Positions 1-5,952 are shown, counted from the first letter of the stretch. The stretch: DNA of 7,740 bases from CAYQDB01 sp964416195 (GCA_964416195.1 CAYQDB010000050.1:1-7740), one strand, 5' to 3'. The notes: generated by a model from the letters alone, not told the origin. Program-made: numbers and translations.

Positions 1-376
1 ATATGTTGCCATGGAGCTCTGCTATCTTCCTGCTACCAGCCCTCTGGTGGAGGCCATCTATGTTCTGGGTAACAAGGAGAAACTCCTCAAACCCATCCTC
101 CAAATCCTTGATGGCATAATGGGCTGGATTTGGTTGGACATCCTGGATAAGCTTCCGCCGATATTCATACCACTCCCAGACCAACCGTGGATTCCTCATA
201 AAGGCATCCATAGTGGCCAGCTCCTGGGGGTTGAACTTCCTCCAGAGGCCGTCCTTTCCCCTAAAGGTAGGGACTCCACTTTCGGCAGAAATCCCTGCGC
301 CGGTGAGCACCGTCAGGAAACGGGAAGACCTCAACCTGTGGAGAAGCTCATCTGAGAAGCCTGCGTCATCCTGCAT
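1..376 (-). CDS. cobB: Sir2-family NAD-dependent protein deacylase (sirtuin), N-terminal part, runs off left edge
   Basis: Reading the minus strand from the ATG at 376 gives 125 codons with no stop before the window edge. Visible sirtuin motifs in order: TGAGISAESGVPTFRG (about 25-40, NAD-binding loop), TQNIDGLHQRAG (about 103-114, with Asn105 and Asp107) and ELHGN at the edge, whose His122 is the catalytic base position. The Cys4 zinc module and the rest of the Rossmann fold lie outside the window. Sirtuins remove acyl groups from lysine using NAD+, giving nicotinamide and O-acyl-ADP-ribose. WYEYRRKL (69-76) has the Tyr-x-x-Arg pattern (Tyr70, Arg73) that in SIRT5 and CobB binds succinyl or malonyl groups, so a class III deacylase is likely. 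An in-frame TAA upstream with no other start codon after it makes 376 the only plausible start. It is transcribed away from the other genes and is probably a flanking housekeeping gene. The symbol follows bacterial class III usage. Confidence 0.93.
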   Translation of the reverse strand, partial: MQDDAGFSDELLHRLRSSRFLTVLTGAGISAESGVPTFRGKDGLWRKFNPQELATMDAFMRNPRLVWEWYEYRRKLIQDVQPNPAHYAIKDLEDGFEEFLLVTQNIDGLHQRAGSRKIAELHGNI

Positions 377-385
377 CTCCCAACT

Positions 386-414
386 AAGATAGCCCCTTTA
401 TGGGCAAAGGTCAA
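386..414 (-). promoter_or_regulatory. Predicted sigma70 promoter of the sirtuin gene
   Basis: On the minus strand TTGACC (forward 409-414) and TATCTT (forward 386-391) are separated by 17 bp. Only 9 nt lie between the -10 hexamer and the sirtuin ATG, so transcription would start within about three bases of the start codon and give a leaderless or near-leaderless mRNA. The bases just before the ATG (TTGGGAG) sit too close to act as a normal Shine-Dalgarno site, which agrees with this. It is a prediction from hexamer match and spacing only. Confidence 0.5.
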
Positions 415-463
415 GCCATTTCTGGAGGGCTTTGGTGGGCCAAATTCTGAGCAGGGAAAACTG

Positions 464-492
464 TTGACAAAGGAGATAAAGCCACCTATAAT
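464..492 (+). promoter_or_regulatory. Perfect-consensus sigma70 promoter pointing right
   Basis: TTGACA (464-469) and TATAAT (487-492) are separated by exactly 17 bp, a full match to the sigma70 consensus on all 12 bases with ideal spacing. Transcription would start near 499 and run toward the gene at 682, giving an untranslated leader of roughly 180 nt. No clear operator overlaps it, so it may be constitutive. It lies back to back with the sirtuin promoter. Confidence 0.75.
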
Positions 493-539
493 ACGAATAC
501 ACATAGAGCTTACCCATTTTCTAAGGGAATCAGAAGGGT

Positions 540-559
540 GGAATTAGATAGCCGAAACG
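540..559 (+). repeat. 20-nt motif, copy 1 (near copy at 5898-5917)
   Basis: GGAATTAGATAGCCGAAACG here and GGGATTAGATGGCCGAAATG at 5898-5917 match at 17 of 20 bases. Both lie in intergenic DNA in the same orientation, 122 and 152 nt before the downstream start codons. The similarity does not extend on either side. A pair this similar is about what chance gives across all pairs of positions in a window this size, so only the intergenic placement makes it notable. Confidence 0.3.
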
Positions 560-590
560 CCGTGAGATAAAATGGCTTTTAGGGGGTCAA

Positions 591-626
591 ATGATAGTCA
601 GGCGGTTAGCGATACGGGCCGCTTGA
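591..626 (+). other. Possible 11-codon leader peptide ORF
   Basis: ATG at 591 follows AGGGGG (581-586) with 4 nt spacing and encodes MIVRRLAIRAA, then TGA. This ribosome site is better than anything in front of the ATG at 682. It could be a translated leader upstream of the orphan gene or a chance match. It has no homology that I recognise. Confidence 0.2.
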
Positions 627-681
627 CGGCTGATGAGGCTTATAGTGCTTAACGCTGCTGTGGACAGATCCGAGTTTATAC

Positions 682-1596
682 ATGTTTTCTGAAATCCTCA
701 ATAAAACTCCAAGAAAATCCAAATGGGCTACCTGGGTAGCAAGCGACGACAGCAGATCCGCAAAAGAGACACGGGCATTTCTCGATACATGTTTTTTGAA
801 CATACCGAGTGGAAAAAGGCTCAGGCTGTCAAGAAAGATTCAAAAGGGAGATGAAGCTGAGGTTGAAGCGCTGATTTACGAACTGGTTGCCCATGAGTTA
901 CTTCGACGATTGGGTCATGCTCCCGAATTTAATCCGGTCATTAATGGTTTAACACCGGATATTTACTTAGAAGTCCTTGGACAGAGGTTTATAGTTGATG
1001 TGTTTGTGACCCATAGTCCCTCAAAAACCGTCACAAACTTTGGCGATGGCAGCGGAGAAGCGTTTGACCAGGGAGATCGAGCGCAGAAAATCTCAGACAG
1101 CATCAGAAAAAAGTCACTAAAGTACGCGAAGACTGGTTTACCGCTTCTCCTTTTCGCCTTTCTTGGAGATCGTTATATTCTGAGTGCTATGCACGTTGAG
1201 AGAGCGTTGTTTGGAATAACAGTCAACGAGATTAGCCCAGAGGAGAGATTTCCAGAGGACATTAGCACAGAAGTGTATGAGGGTGGCGTGCTTCTTCCGG
1301 ACGAAAGAGGCATGCCTGGTCATCCAAATTTGTCAGCGGTTCTTGTTTGTGATTGGTTTGACACCCTAAATCGGAAAAACAGGGGAAAACGTTTGTATTG
1401 TCTTGTCCTTCACCATTGGAACCCTAAGATTAGGCTACCGGTTGGAGCGTTTAGGGATTTTGCCCAGGTGACTTGGAACTGCTATGAACTCGGGCGTTGG
1501 TGCTGCAAGTTCATCAACGATCAGAATATAGTTGCAAGATTTGTGTTAGATGATGAAATTGAGTTCGGAAGATACACTGCTGATAATCCCTGGTAA
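682..1596 (+). CDS. Orphan protein with a possible degenerate PD-(D/E)XK nuclease-like core
   Basis: A 304-residue protein I cannot assign to a named family. Residues 60-110 resemble the core of restriction-endonuclease-like folds: a helix rich in acidic and leucine residues (VEALIYELVAHELLRRLGH, about 61-79), then GLTPDIY (89-95) giving the Pro92-Asp93 pair, then the beta strand QRFIVDVFVT (101-110) with Asp106 where (D/E)xK would stand. No Lys follows, so the site is incomplete or altered. The following helix with Lys-rich KISDSIRKKSLKYAK (136-150) and PLLLFAF strand also fit that fold. The C-terminal half holds CDWF and LVLHHWNP motifs of unknown meaning and a Cys pair (274-275). No membrane segment or signal peptide is seen. 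ATG 682 is the first start after an in-frame TAG at 643, but its ribosome site is weak. The gene is AT-richer than the operon downstream and is separated from it by 240 bp, so it is likely its own transcript. The fold is an inference from motif order. Confidence 0.8.
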   Translation: MFSEILNKTPRKSKWATWVASDDSRSAKETRAFLDTCFLNIPSGKRLRLSRKIQKGDEAEVEALIYELVAHELLRRLGHAPEFNPVINGLTPDIYLEVLGQRFIVDVFVTHSPSKTVTNFGDGSGEAFDQGDRAQKISDSIRKKSLKYAKTGLPLLLFAFLGDRYILSAMHVERALFGITVNEISPEERFPEDISTEVYEGGVLLPDERGMPGHPNLSAVLVCDWFDTLNRKNRGKRLYCLVLHHWNPKIRLPVGAFRDFAQVTWNCYELGRWCCKFINDQNIVARFVLDDEIEFGRYTADNPW

Positions 1597-1836
1597 TGTT
1601 GCGCCTACTATGGTTACTCGCGTTTTTGTGAAATAGAGATTCTCGGTTCATGTCAGGATGGCTCCCTAAAACTGGTCACTCAAGTTGACACCGCATCGAG
1701 GCTACCCCTCTGACTTGTAACGCTCATCAGAAGGAAGCGCGCTCGTAAGAGACCACAATTTAAATCGGGCGCTAAGTTGGAACCATACCCACTTTGTGTT
1801 GTTAAAGAGCCATTTGAATAGATCGGGAGGGCAACA
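1597..1836. other. Intergenic region before the SLOG operon
   Basis: 240 bp without a convincing gene. A TTGACA hexamer stands at 1685-1690 but no matching -10 lies 16-18 bp downstream. I see no stable terminator hairpin after the 682 gene. The operon promoter is presumably here but I cannot place it. The last bases hold the ribosome site for the GTG at 1837. Confidence 0.4.
1825..1830 (+). promoter_or_regulatory. Ribosome binding site fixing the GTG start at 1837
   Basis: GGGAGG ends 6 nt before GTG 1837, an ideal Shine-Dalgarno position. It supports GTG as the start of the LSDAT/SLOG gene rather than a downstream ATG. Confidence 0.75.
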
Positions 1837-2619
1837 GTGAACCCAGAACAAACAGATTATAAGTTGGACAAAAAGGAGATCATTTTTTCCAACGGGAATC
1901 GGGCGCAGGTAGTGGCTCCGCCCGCTGGCACACCTGCTGCCTCCATCCTCAAAGCGCTGGACATTGAACAACCCAAACCACTGATCATGGTCGTTGGCGG
2001 TGCAACTGGTCTCGACAGAGCACTGAAACCTCGTCTGGTTCAGTTGTTCAGCCGTGGCATTGCTCGGGCGGCTGCCGAGACGGGTGCGTTGATCATTGAT
2101 GGTGGCACTCAGGCGGGGGTGATGGCCATGATGGGGCAGGGAGTTGCCGACCAGGGCCGAAAGTCCACCCTTTTGGGCGTGGCACCTGCTGGCAGGGTTA
2201 CCTATCCCGGCGGGCCGACTGAAGGGAGCATCGAGGGCAGAGTACCGCTTGATCCCAACCATTCCCATTTTGTCTTGGTGGAAAGCGATGAATGGGGTGG
2301 CGAGACCGAGGCCTTATTCGATCTGGCAAGGGCATTGGCCAAAGAGATCCCAATTGTCACGGTGCTCGTCAACGGTGGTGATATCGCCAGGAAAGAGGCG
2401 TTGATGATCGTGCGCCAAGGCTGGCGCATCGTCGTCATGAAGGGCACCGGTCGTTTAGCAGATGATATCGCCACCGCCATGGAGGAGGATCCAACGTCCG
2501 TTGCAGGGGCCGCGACCATTGTGAGGCATAATCGCATAGACTTATTCGATATCAAGGATAGGCCGGAAGCTCTGGCAACGCTGATCTGCAGAAAGCTCTT
2601 CGAGAAACCAACAGCTTGA
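1837..2619 (+). CDS. LSDAT/SLOG-domain protein (prokaryotic TRPM-like nucleotide sensor)
   Basis: A 260-residue soluble protein. Its sequence pattern matches the prokaryotic SLOG-in-TRPM (LSDAT) domain: IMVVGGATGLD (50-60, glycine loop after the first strand), ALIIDGGTQAGVMAMMGQG (84-102), LLGVAPAG (112-119), DPNHSHFVLV (139-148), EWGGETEAL (152-160), VTVLVNGGDIARKEA (174-188) and VVMKGTGRLADDIA (199-212). SLOG is a Rossmann-like fold proposed to bind nucleotides or nucleotide-derived second messengers. The related N-terminal region of animal TRPM2 binds ADP-ribose, and a different SLOG branch in Thoeris ThsA binds a cyclic ADP-ribose isomer. The start is GTG with a strong ribosome site. It is the first gene of a tight operon: 21 bp separate it from the membrane protein gene, which precedes the TIR-NB-ARC-WD40 gene. 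The inferred job is sensing the nucleotide made by the TIR enzyme. The domain call is firm for the family pattern; ligand and partner are inferred. Confidence 0.88.
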   Translation: MNPEQTDYKLDKKEIIFSNGNRAQVVAPPAGTPAASILKALDIEQPKPLIMVVGGATGLDRALKPRLVQLFSRGIARAAAETGALIIDGGTQAGVMAMMGQGVADQGRKSTLLGVAPAGRVTYPGGPTEGSIEGRVPLDPNHSHFVLVESDEWGGETEALFDLARALAKEIPIVTVLVNGGDIARKEALMIVRQGWRIVVMKGTGRLADDIATAMEEDPTSVAGAATIVRHNRIDLFDIKDRPEALATLICRKLFEKPTA

Positions 2620-2640
2620 GTCAGTTGAAAGGAGGCAAGA

Positions 2641-3132
2641 ATGGCTGAATTTGACAAGTTCGAGGAATACAAACTTTTCGTGGACGACACCGCACGTTTC
2701 AGCGAGCGACGTCAAACGATTTCCAACATCTACGTGGCGGTCAATTCGCTATTGTTGGCTGCCATCGGGTTGTTGATTAAGGATCTAGGAGCACGGAGCC
2801 CGTGGACCATGCTTCTTCCGCTGCCGTTGATTGTCGCCGGTATCCTTGTCTGCCTGTGGTGGCGTCAGCTCATCCGCAAGTACAAGAAACTTGTAGGGAT
2901 ACGTATTGATACGCTGCGCGAGATGGAAGATGGGATGACCGGGTCGGTCAAAATGTACCACGTCGAGGATGAACTCTATCCGAGAGATGAGGAGGACAAG
3001 ATGATTCCAGGCAAAGGCCTGAACTTTGCCGACCTTGAAGCGAAATTACCAACGCTATTCGTGGTATTATACTGTGTTTTCGGCACCGGCTCGCTAACGG
3101 CCTTAGTTGTACGAGTGTGCTGTTTATACTGA
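2641..3132 (+). CDS. Small membrane protein, RipA-like / SLATT-like, putative membrane effector
   Basis: A 163-residue protein with an amphipathic N-terminal helix (EEYKLFVDDTARFSERRQ, 8-25), a first hydrophobic segment at about 27-46, a second at about 55-75, a charged helix (RKYKKLVGIRIDTLREME, 79-96), a hydrophilic stretch (100-128) and a third hydrophobic segment at about 135-160. This layout, with ERRQ before the first segment, W-x-x-x-I-x-x-Y between the second and the helix, and D-L-E-x-x-L-P before the third, resembles RipA-family octameric membrane proteins and the SLATT two-helix membrane effectors that accompany nucleotide-signalling systems. I cannot tell the two families apart by eye. 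A very strong ribosome site (AAAGGAGG, 2628-2635, 5 nt spacing) precedes the ATG. It sits between the SLOG gene and the TIR-STAND gene with 21 bp on each side, which suggests a fixed three-part system. Inferred role: membrane pore or permeabilising effector, or a membrane anchor for the complex. Confidence 0.82.
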   Translation: MAEFDKFEEYKLFVDDTARFSERRQTISNIYVAVNSLLLAAIGLLIKDLGARSPWTMLLPLPLIVAGILVCLWWRQLIRKYKKLVGIRIDTLREMEDGMTGSVKMYHVEDELYPRDEEDKMIPGKGLNFADLEAKLPTLFVVLYCVFGTGSLTALVVRVCCLY

Positions 3133-3153
3133 TGCCAACAGGGACGGTGACAG

Positions 3154-5820
3154 GTGACTGATATTCCCAGAGTCTTCATCTCTTACGCCCGCAAGGATGG
3201 CGAGGCGTTCGCCAAAAGGTTGCGCGAGCGCTTGGAAAAGGAACAGCCGGAGATCACCTTGTGGAGGGATCGAGAGGAGATGGAGGGAGGTATCAGTTGG
3301 TGGAGACAGATCACCGAGGCGTTGGACAAGGTGGAATTCCTGCTGCTCGTCATGACCCCTGCTGCCCTGAAATCCCCGATCACGCGGAAGGAGTGGCGCT
3401 ACGCACGGCAGCAGGGGGTCTGCGTCTATCCAGTCAAAGCTGTGCCGGATGCGGAACTGGATTTCGAGAACATGCCCCAGTGGATGCGCAAGGCGCATTT
3501 CTATGATCTGGATCACGAGTGGGAGACCTTCGTCAATTACCTGAAGAGTCCCTGCCATGTCGCCCGGGTACCCTTCATGGCCCCTGACCTGCCGGAGGGT
3601 TTTGTCCAACGACCTGCCGAGTTCGAGCAACTGCTGAACTACCTGCTCCAAGGTGACCGACAAAATCCGGTGGCTATCACCACGGCCCTCCACGGAGCGG
3701 GAGGCTTTGGGAAGACGACGCTGGCTACCGCTCTGTGCCACAATGACGACGTTATCACCACCTTCGATGATGGTGTTCTATGGGTGACGCTCGGGGGAAA
3801 GCCCAACGTGCTGGATGGGCTGACCCAATTGTACGCCGCGCTGACCGGCGAACGGCCGGGGTTTGTGGATGAGGAAGACGCCATTGTCCACCTGGTCGAG
3901 AAACTGGAGGACAAAAGCTGCCTAATCGTCATCGACGACGTGTGGAACCGGGCCCACCTTCGGCACTTCCTCCGCGGCGGCAAAGACTGTGCCCGGCTGA
4001 TCACCACTCGGCAGTTTGAGATCGCTGCCGAGGCAAGCCGGGTGGATGTTGACGAAATGACTTCGTCGGAGGCGGTGCAGTTGCTCACGACCCGACTGGA
4101 TCCGCCTCCCCGGGATTTAACTCCTCTCCGCAAGTTGGCCCAACGCCTGGGCGAGTGGCCATTGATGCTCGAACTGGCCGGCGCAGCTCTCCGACACCGC
4201 ATCGCTCGCGGTGATACCCTCGAAGGCGCGCTCGATTATGTTAACCGGGCGTTGGACAAACGTGGCACAGTGGCGTTCGACCAGCGCAATGCCACCGAAC
4301 GCCATCAGGCCATCGCCAAGACCATCGACGTCAGCTTGGAGTTCCTCACAGAGGATGAACGTGGTTGTTTCCTCGAACTGGCCATCTTTCCCGAGAACAC
4401 CGACGTTCCCCTCACGGCAGTGGGTACATTGTGGGATCTGGACGACTTCGACACCGAAGACATGGTACAACGCCTGCACGACTGCTCGCTGCTCAAATTC
4501 GACCTGCAACATGGAACCATCCGGTTGCACGATGTGATGAGGGACTTTCTCACCGAGCAACTGGTTAACCCTCCGGCCATACATGCCAGGTTGGTAGACG
4601 CCTGGGGCGACCCACATAACCTTCCGGACGCCTACGCCTGGCACTGGATCGCCTATCATCTGATGAAGGCTGGAGGTAAAGAGGAGCTAAAACAGCTCCT
4701 CCTCGATTTCGACTGGCTCCAGGCCAAGCTTGAGGCCACCGATGTCAATGCCCTGATTGCGGATTACGATTTTCTCCCAGACGACAAAAACCTGCGCTTG
4801 GTCCAAGGTGCTCTCCGTCTTTCTGCCCATGTCCTGGCCCAAGATAAAACTCAACTGGCTGAACAACTACTTGGTCGCTTGATGTCATTTGAATCGCCCG
4901 AAATTCAGACCTTTCTTGACCAGACCAGATGTAGGAAAGGTGGTCCCTGGTTGCGACCCCTGACTCCCAACCTCACCCGCCCTGGCGGGCCGTTGGTGCA
5001 AACCCTCCAGGGCCATACCGACGCGGTCTATGCCGTGACCGTCTTCGACGGCGGTCGAAAAGCAATCTCTGCTTCATCTGACAACACCCTCAAAGTCTGG
5101 AACCTGGATACCGGCAAGGAACTGCAAACCCTCCAGGGCCATACCGACGAGGTCGATGCCGTGACCGTCTTCGACAGCGGTCGAAAAGCAATCTCTGCCT
5201 CATTTGACGACACCCTCAAAGTCTGGAACCTGGATACCGGCAAGGAACTGCAAACCCTCCAGGGCCATGCCGACGAGGTCGATGCCGTGACCGTCTTCGA
5301 CGGCGGTCGAAAAGCAATCTCTGCTTCATCTGACGACACCCTCAAAGTCTGGAATCTGAAGGCCGGCAAGGAACTGCAAACCCTCCAGGGCCATACAAAA
5401 TGGGTCACTGCCGTAGCCGTCTTCGACGACGGTCGAAAAGCCGTCTCCACCTCATGGGACAACACCCTCGAAGTCTGGAACCTGAAGACTGGCGCCGAAC
5501 TGCAAACCTTGCAAGGCCATTCCGACTTTGTCAGGACCGTGGTCGTCTTCGACGACGGTCGAAAAGCCATTTCCGTTTCACGGGATAACACCCTCAAAGT
5601 CTGGAACCTGGAGACCGGGGCCCTCATTGCCACCTACGTAGGAGAGAGTGGCTCGTATGATTGTGCTGTCACACCAGACGGAGCGACCATCGTTACTGGG
5701 GAAGAATCGGGCCGAGTGAACTTCCTGCGACTGGAGGGGTGTGATATATGGCATGTCTCTTCTCCATGTAGATACCATGCCAGCGGCGAAGCCAACTGCA
5801 GAGTCACACTGAAGTGGTAG
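3154..5820 (+). CDS. TIR-NB-ARC-WD40 protein (bacterial NLR-like STAND receptor)
   Basis: An 888-residue protein with four parts. TIR domain, about 4-130: RVFISYARKDGEAFAKRL (6-23), LWRDREEM (36-43), LLLVMTPAALKS (63-74) and Glu80 in TRKEW, the position of the catalytic Glu of TIR NADases. NB-ARC/STAND ATPase, about 150-470: Walker A GAGGFGKTT (181-189), Walker B CLIVIDDVW (256-264), ARLITTR sensor (280-286), EWPLMLELAG (334-343) and the MHD-like RLHDVMRDF (457-465). Helical APAF1-type linker, about 475-600. WD40 propeller, 612-862: five close 42-residue repeats plus one degenerate blade. Bacterial STAND proteins act as cytosolic immune receptors that oligomerise on ligand binding; TIR domains then degrade or convert NAD+. 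GTG 3154 lies 21 bp after the previous stop, with a weak AGGGACGG site. The upstream ATG at 3132 (TGATG overlap) is out of frame and short. It is the last gene of the operon and is followed by a stem-loop. Domain calls are firm; the trigger is unknown. Confidence 0.95.
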   Translation: MTDIPRVFISYARKDGEAFAKRLRERLEKEQPEITLWRDREEMEGGISWWRQITEALDKVEFLLLVMTPAALKSPITRKEWRYARQQGVCVYPVKAVPDAELDFENMPQWMRKAHFYDLDHEWETFVNYLKSPCHVARVPFMAPDLPEGFVQRPAEFEQLLNYLLQGDRQNPVAITTALHGAGGFGKTTLATALCHNDDVITTFDDGVLWVTLGGKPNVLDGLTQLYAALTGERPGFVDEEDAIVHLVEKLEDKSCLIVIDDVWNRAHLRHFLRGGKDCARLITTRQFEIAAEASRVDVDEMTSSEAVQLLTTRLDPPPRDLTPLRKLAQRLGEWPLMLELAGAALRHRIARGDTLEGALDYVNRALDKRGTVAFDQRNATERHQAIAKTIDVSLEFLTEDERGCFLELAIFPENTDVPLTAVGTLWDLDDFDTEDMVQRLHDCSLLKFDLQHGTIRLHDVMRDFLTEQLVNPPAIHARLVDAWGDPHNLPDAYAWHWIAYHLMKAGGKEELKQLLLDFDWLQAKLEATDVNALIADYDFLPDDKNLRLVQGALRLSAHVLAQDKTQLAEQLLGRLMSFESPEIQTFLDQTRCRKGGPWLRPLTPNLTRPGGPLVQTLQGHTDAVYAVTVFDGGRKAISASSDNTLKVWNLDTGKELQTLQGHTDEVDAVTVFDSGRKAISASFDDTLKVWNLDTGKELQTLQGHADEVDAVTVFDGGRKAISASSDDTLKVWNLKAGKELQTLQGHTKWVTAVAVFDDGRKAVSTSWDNTLEVWNLKTGAELQTLQGHSDFVRTVVVFDDGRKAISVSRDNTLKVWNLETGALIATYVGESGSYDCAVTPDGATIVTGEESGRVNFLRLEGCDIWHVSSPCRYHASGEANCRVTLKW
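5011..5640 (+). repeat. Five tandem 126-bp WD40-coding repeats
   Basis: Units begin with GGCCAT at 5011, 5137, 5263, 5389 and 5515, an exact 126-bp (42-codon) period. Units 1 and 2 differ at 6 of 126 bases, five of them changing the amino acid. Units 4 and 5 are more diverged. Conserved residues are QGH, VFD-x-GRKA, DNTLKVWNL and TG; changes concentrate at a few positions. The near identity points to recent duplication or gene conversion, and the copy number may vary between strains or be collapsed in assembly. Confidence 0.95.
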
Positions 5821-5852
5821 CTAAGGTTACCAAAGATTGCCGCATAGTATCC

Positions 5853-5889
5853 CAACATTTCGGAATTTTTAAGAAATTCCGAAATGTTG
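5853..5889. terminator. Perfect 16-bp stem-loop after the operon
   Basis: CAACATTTCGGAATTT (5853-5868) and AAATTCCGAAATGTTG (5874-5889) are exact reverse complements around a 5-nt loop (TTAAG), 32 nt after the stop of the STAND gene. The position fits transcription termination or mRNA 3' end protection. No T-run follows on the plus strand and the stem is AT-rich near the loop, so it is not a textbook intrinsic terminator. It could instead be the core of a small palindromic repeat element. Confidence 0.55.
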
Positions 5890-5897
5890 AATAAATT

Positions 5898-5917
5898 GGG
5901 ATTAGATGGCCGAAATG
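5898..5917 (+). repeat. 20-nt motif, copy 2 (near copy at 540-559)
   Basis: GGGATTAGATGGCCGAAATG matches 17 of 20 bases of the motif at 540-559. Here it also takes part in local symmetry: its TTAGATGG (5902-5909) is complementary to CCATCTAA (5942-5949), and its CCGAAATG (5910-5917) repeats the sequence in the right arm of the stem-loop just upstream. Confidence 0.3.
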
Positions 5918-5933
5918 AAATACATAAACACCG

Positions 5934-5952
5934 ATGTTAGACCATCTAACAT
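5934..5952. promoter_or_regulatory. Operator-like dyad before the second TIR gene
   Basis: ATGTTAGA-CCA-TCTAACAT is a perfect 8-bp inverted repeat with a 3-bp centre, the size and shape of a site for a dimeric helix-turn-helix repressor. It lies 117 bp before the TTG start at 6070. I see no regulator gene nearby and only a weak promoter candidate downstream (TTCCTA 5969-5974, TATAGA 5992-5997, 17 bp apart), so regulation is a guess. Confidence 0.35.

Larger units (their letters stand above)
377..681. other. Divergent intergenic region, 305 bp, between sirtuin and orphan gene
   Basis: It holds the two divergent promoters (386-414 minus, 464-492 plus), then about 180 nt of leader before the ATG at 682. 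I see no tRNA, rRNA, CRISPR or convincing long ORF. Within the leader is an 11-codon mini-ORF with a strong ribosome site (591-626) and a 20-nt motif (540-559) with a near copy at 5898-5917. A second short ORF (633-692) overlaps the start of the 682 gene but has no good ribosome site. Confidence 0.6.

Noticed and set aside
11..355. 114-codon plus-strand open frame at the left edge
   Set aside because: It lies opposite the sirtuin reading frame, whose minus-strand translation has unmistakable Sir2 motifs; the plus-strand product resembles nothing.
623..646. TTGACG and TATAGT as a second promoter before the orphan gene
   Set aside because: The spacing is only 12 bp, too short for a sigma70 promoter.
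1685..1690. TTGACA as -35 of a promoter for the SLOG operon
   Set aside because: No acceptable -10 hexamer is found 16-18 bp downstream.
1702..2268. 188-codon minus-strand open frame
   Set aside because: It mostly overlaps the LSDAT/SLOG gene on the other strand, has no ribosome site worth noting and no recognisable domain.
3132..3161. ATG overlapping the stop of the membrane protein gene (TGATG) as start of the TIR-STAND gene
   Set aside because: It is in another frame and stops after nine codons; GTG 3154 is the in-frame start.
3124..3741. 205-codon minus-strand open frame over the TIR domain
   Set aside because: It is opposite a clear TIR-NB-ARC coding sequence in GC-rich DNA, where long antisense frames arise by codon bias.
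5028..5633. 201-codon minus-strand repetitive open frame
   Set aside because: Its repeats are simply the antisense of the 126-bp WD40 repeats.
5011..5640. Periodic 126-bp repeats as a possible CRISPR or other non-coding array
   Set aside because: The period is an exact 42 codons and the units encode WD40 blades; there are no distinct short repeats with unique spacers.
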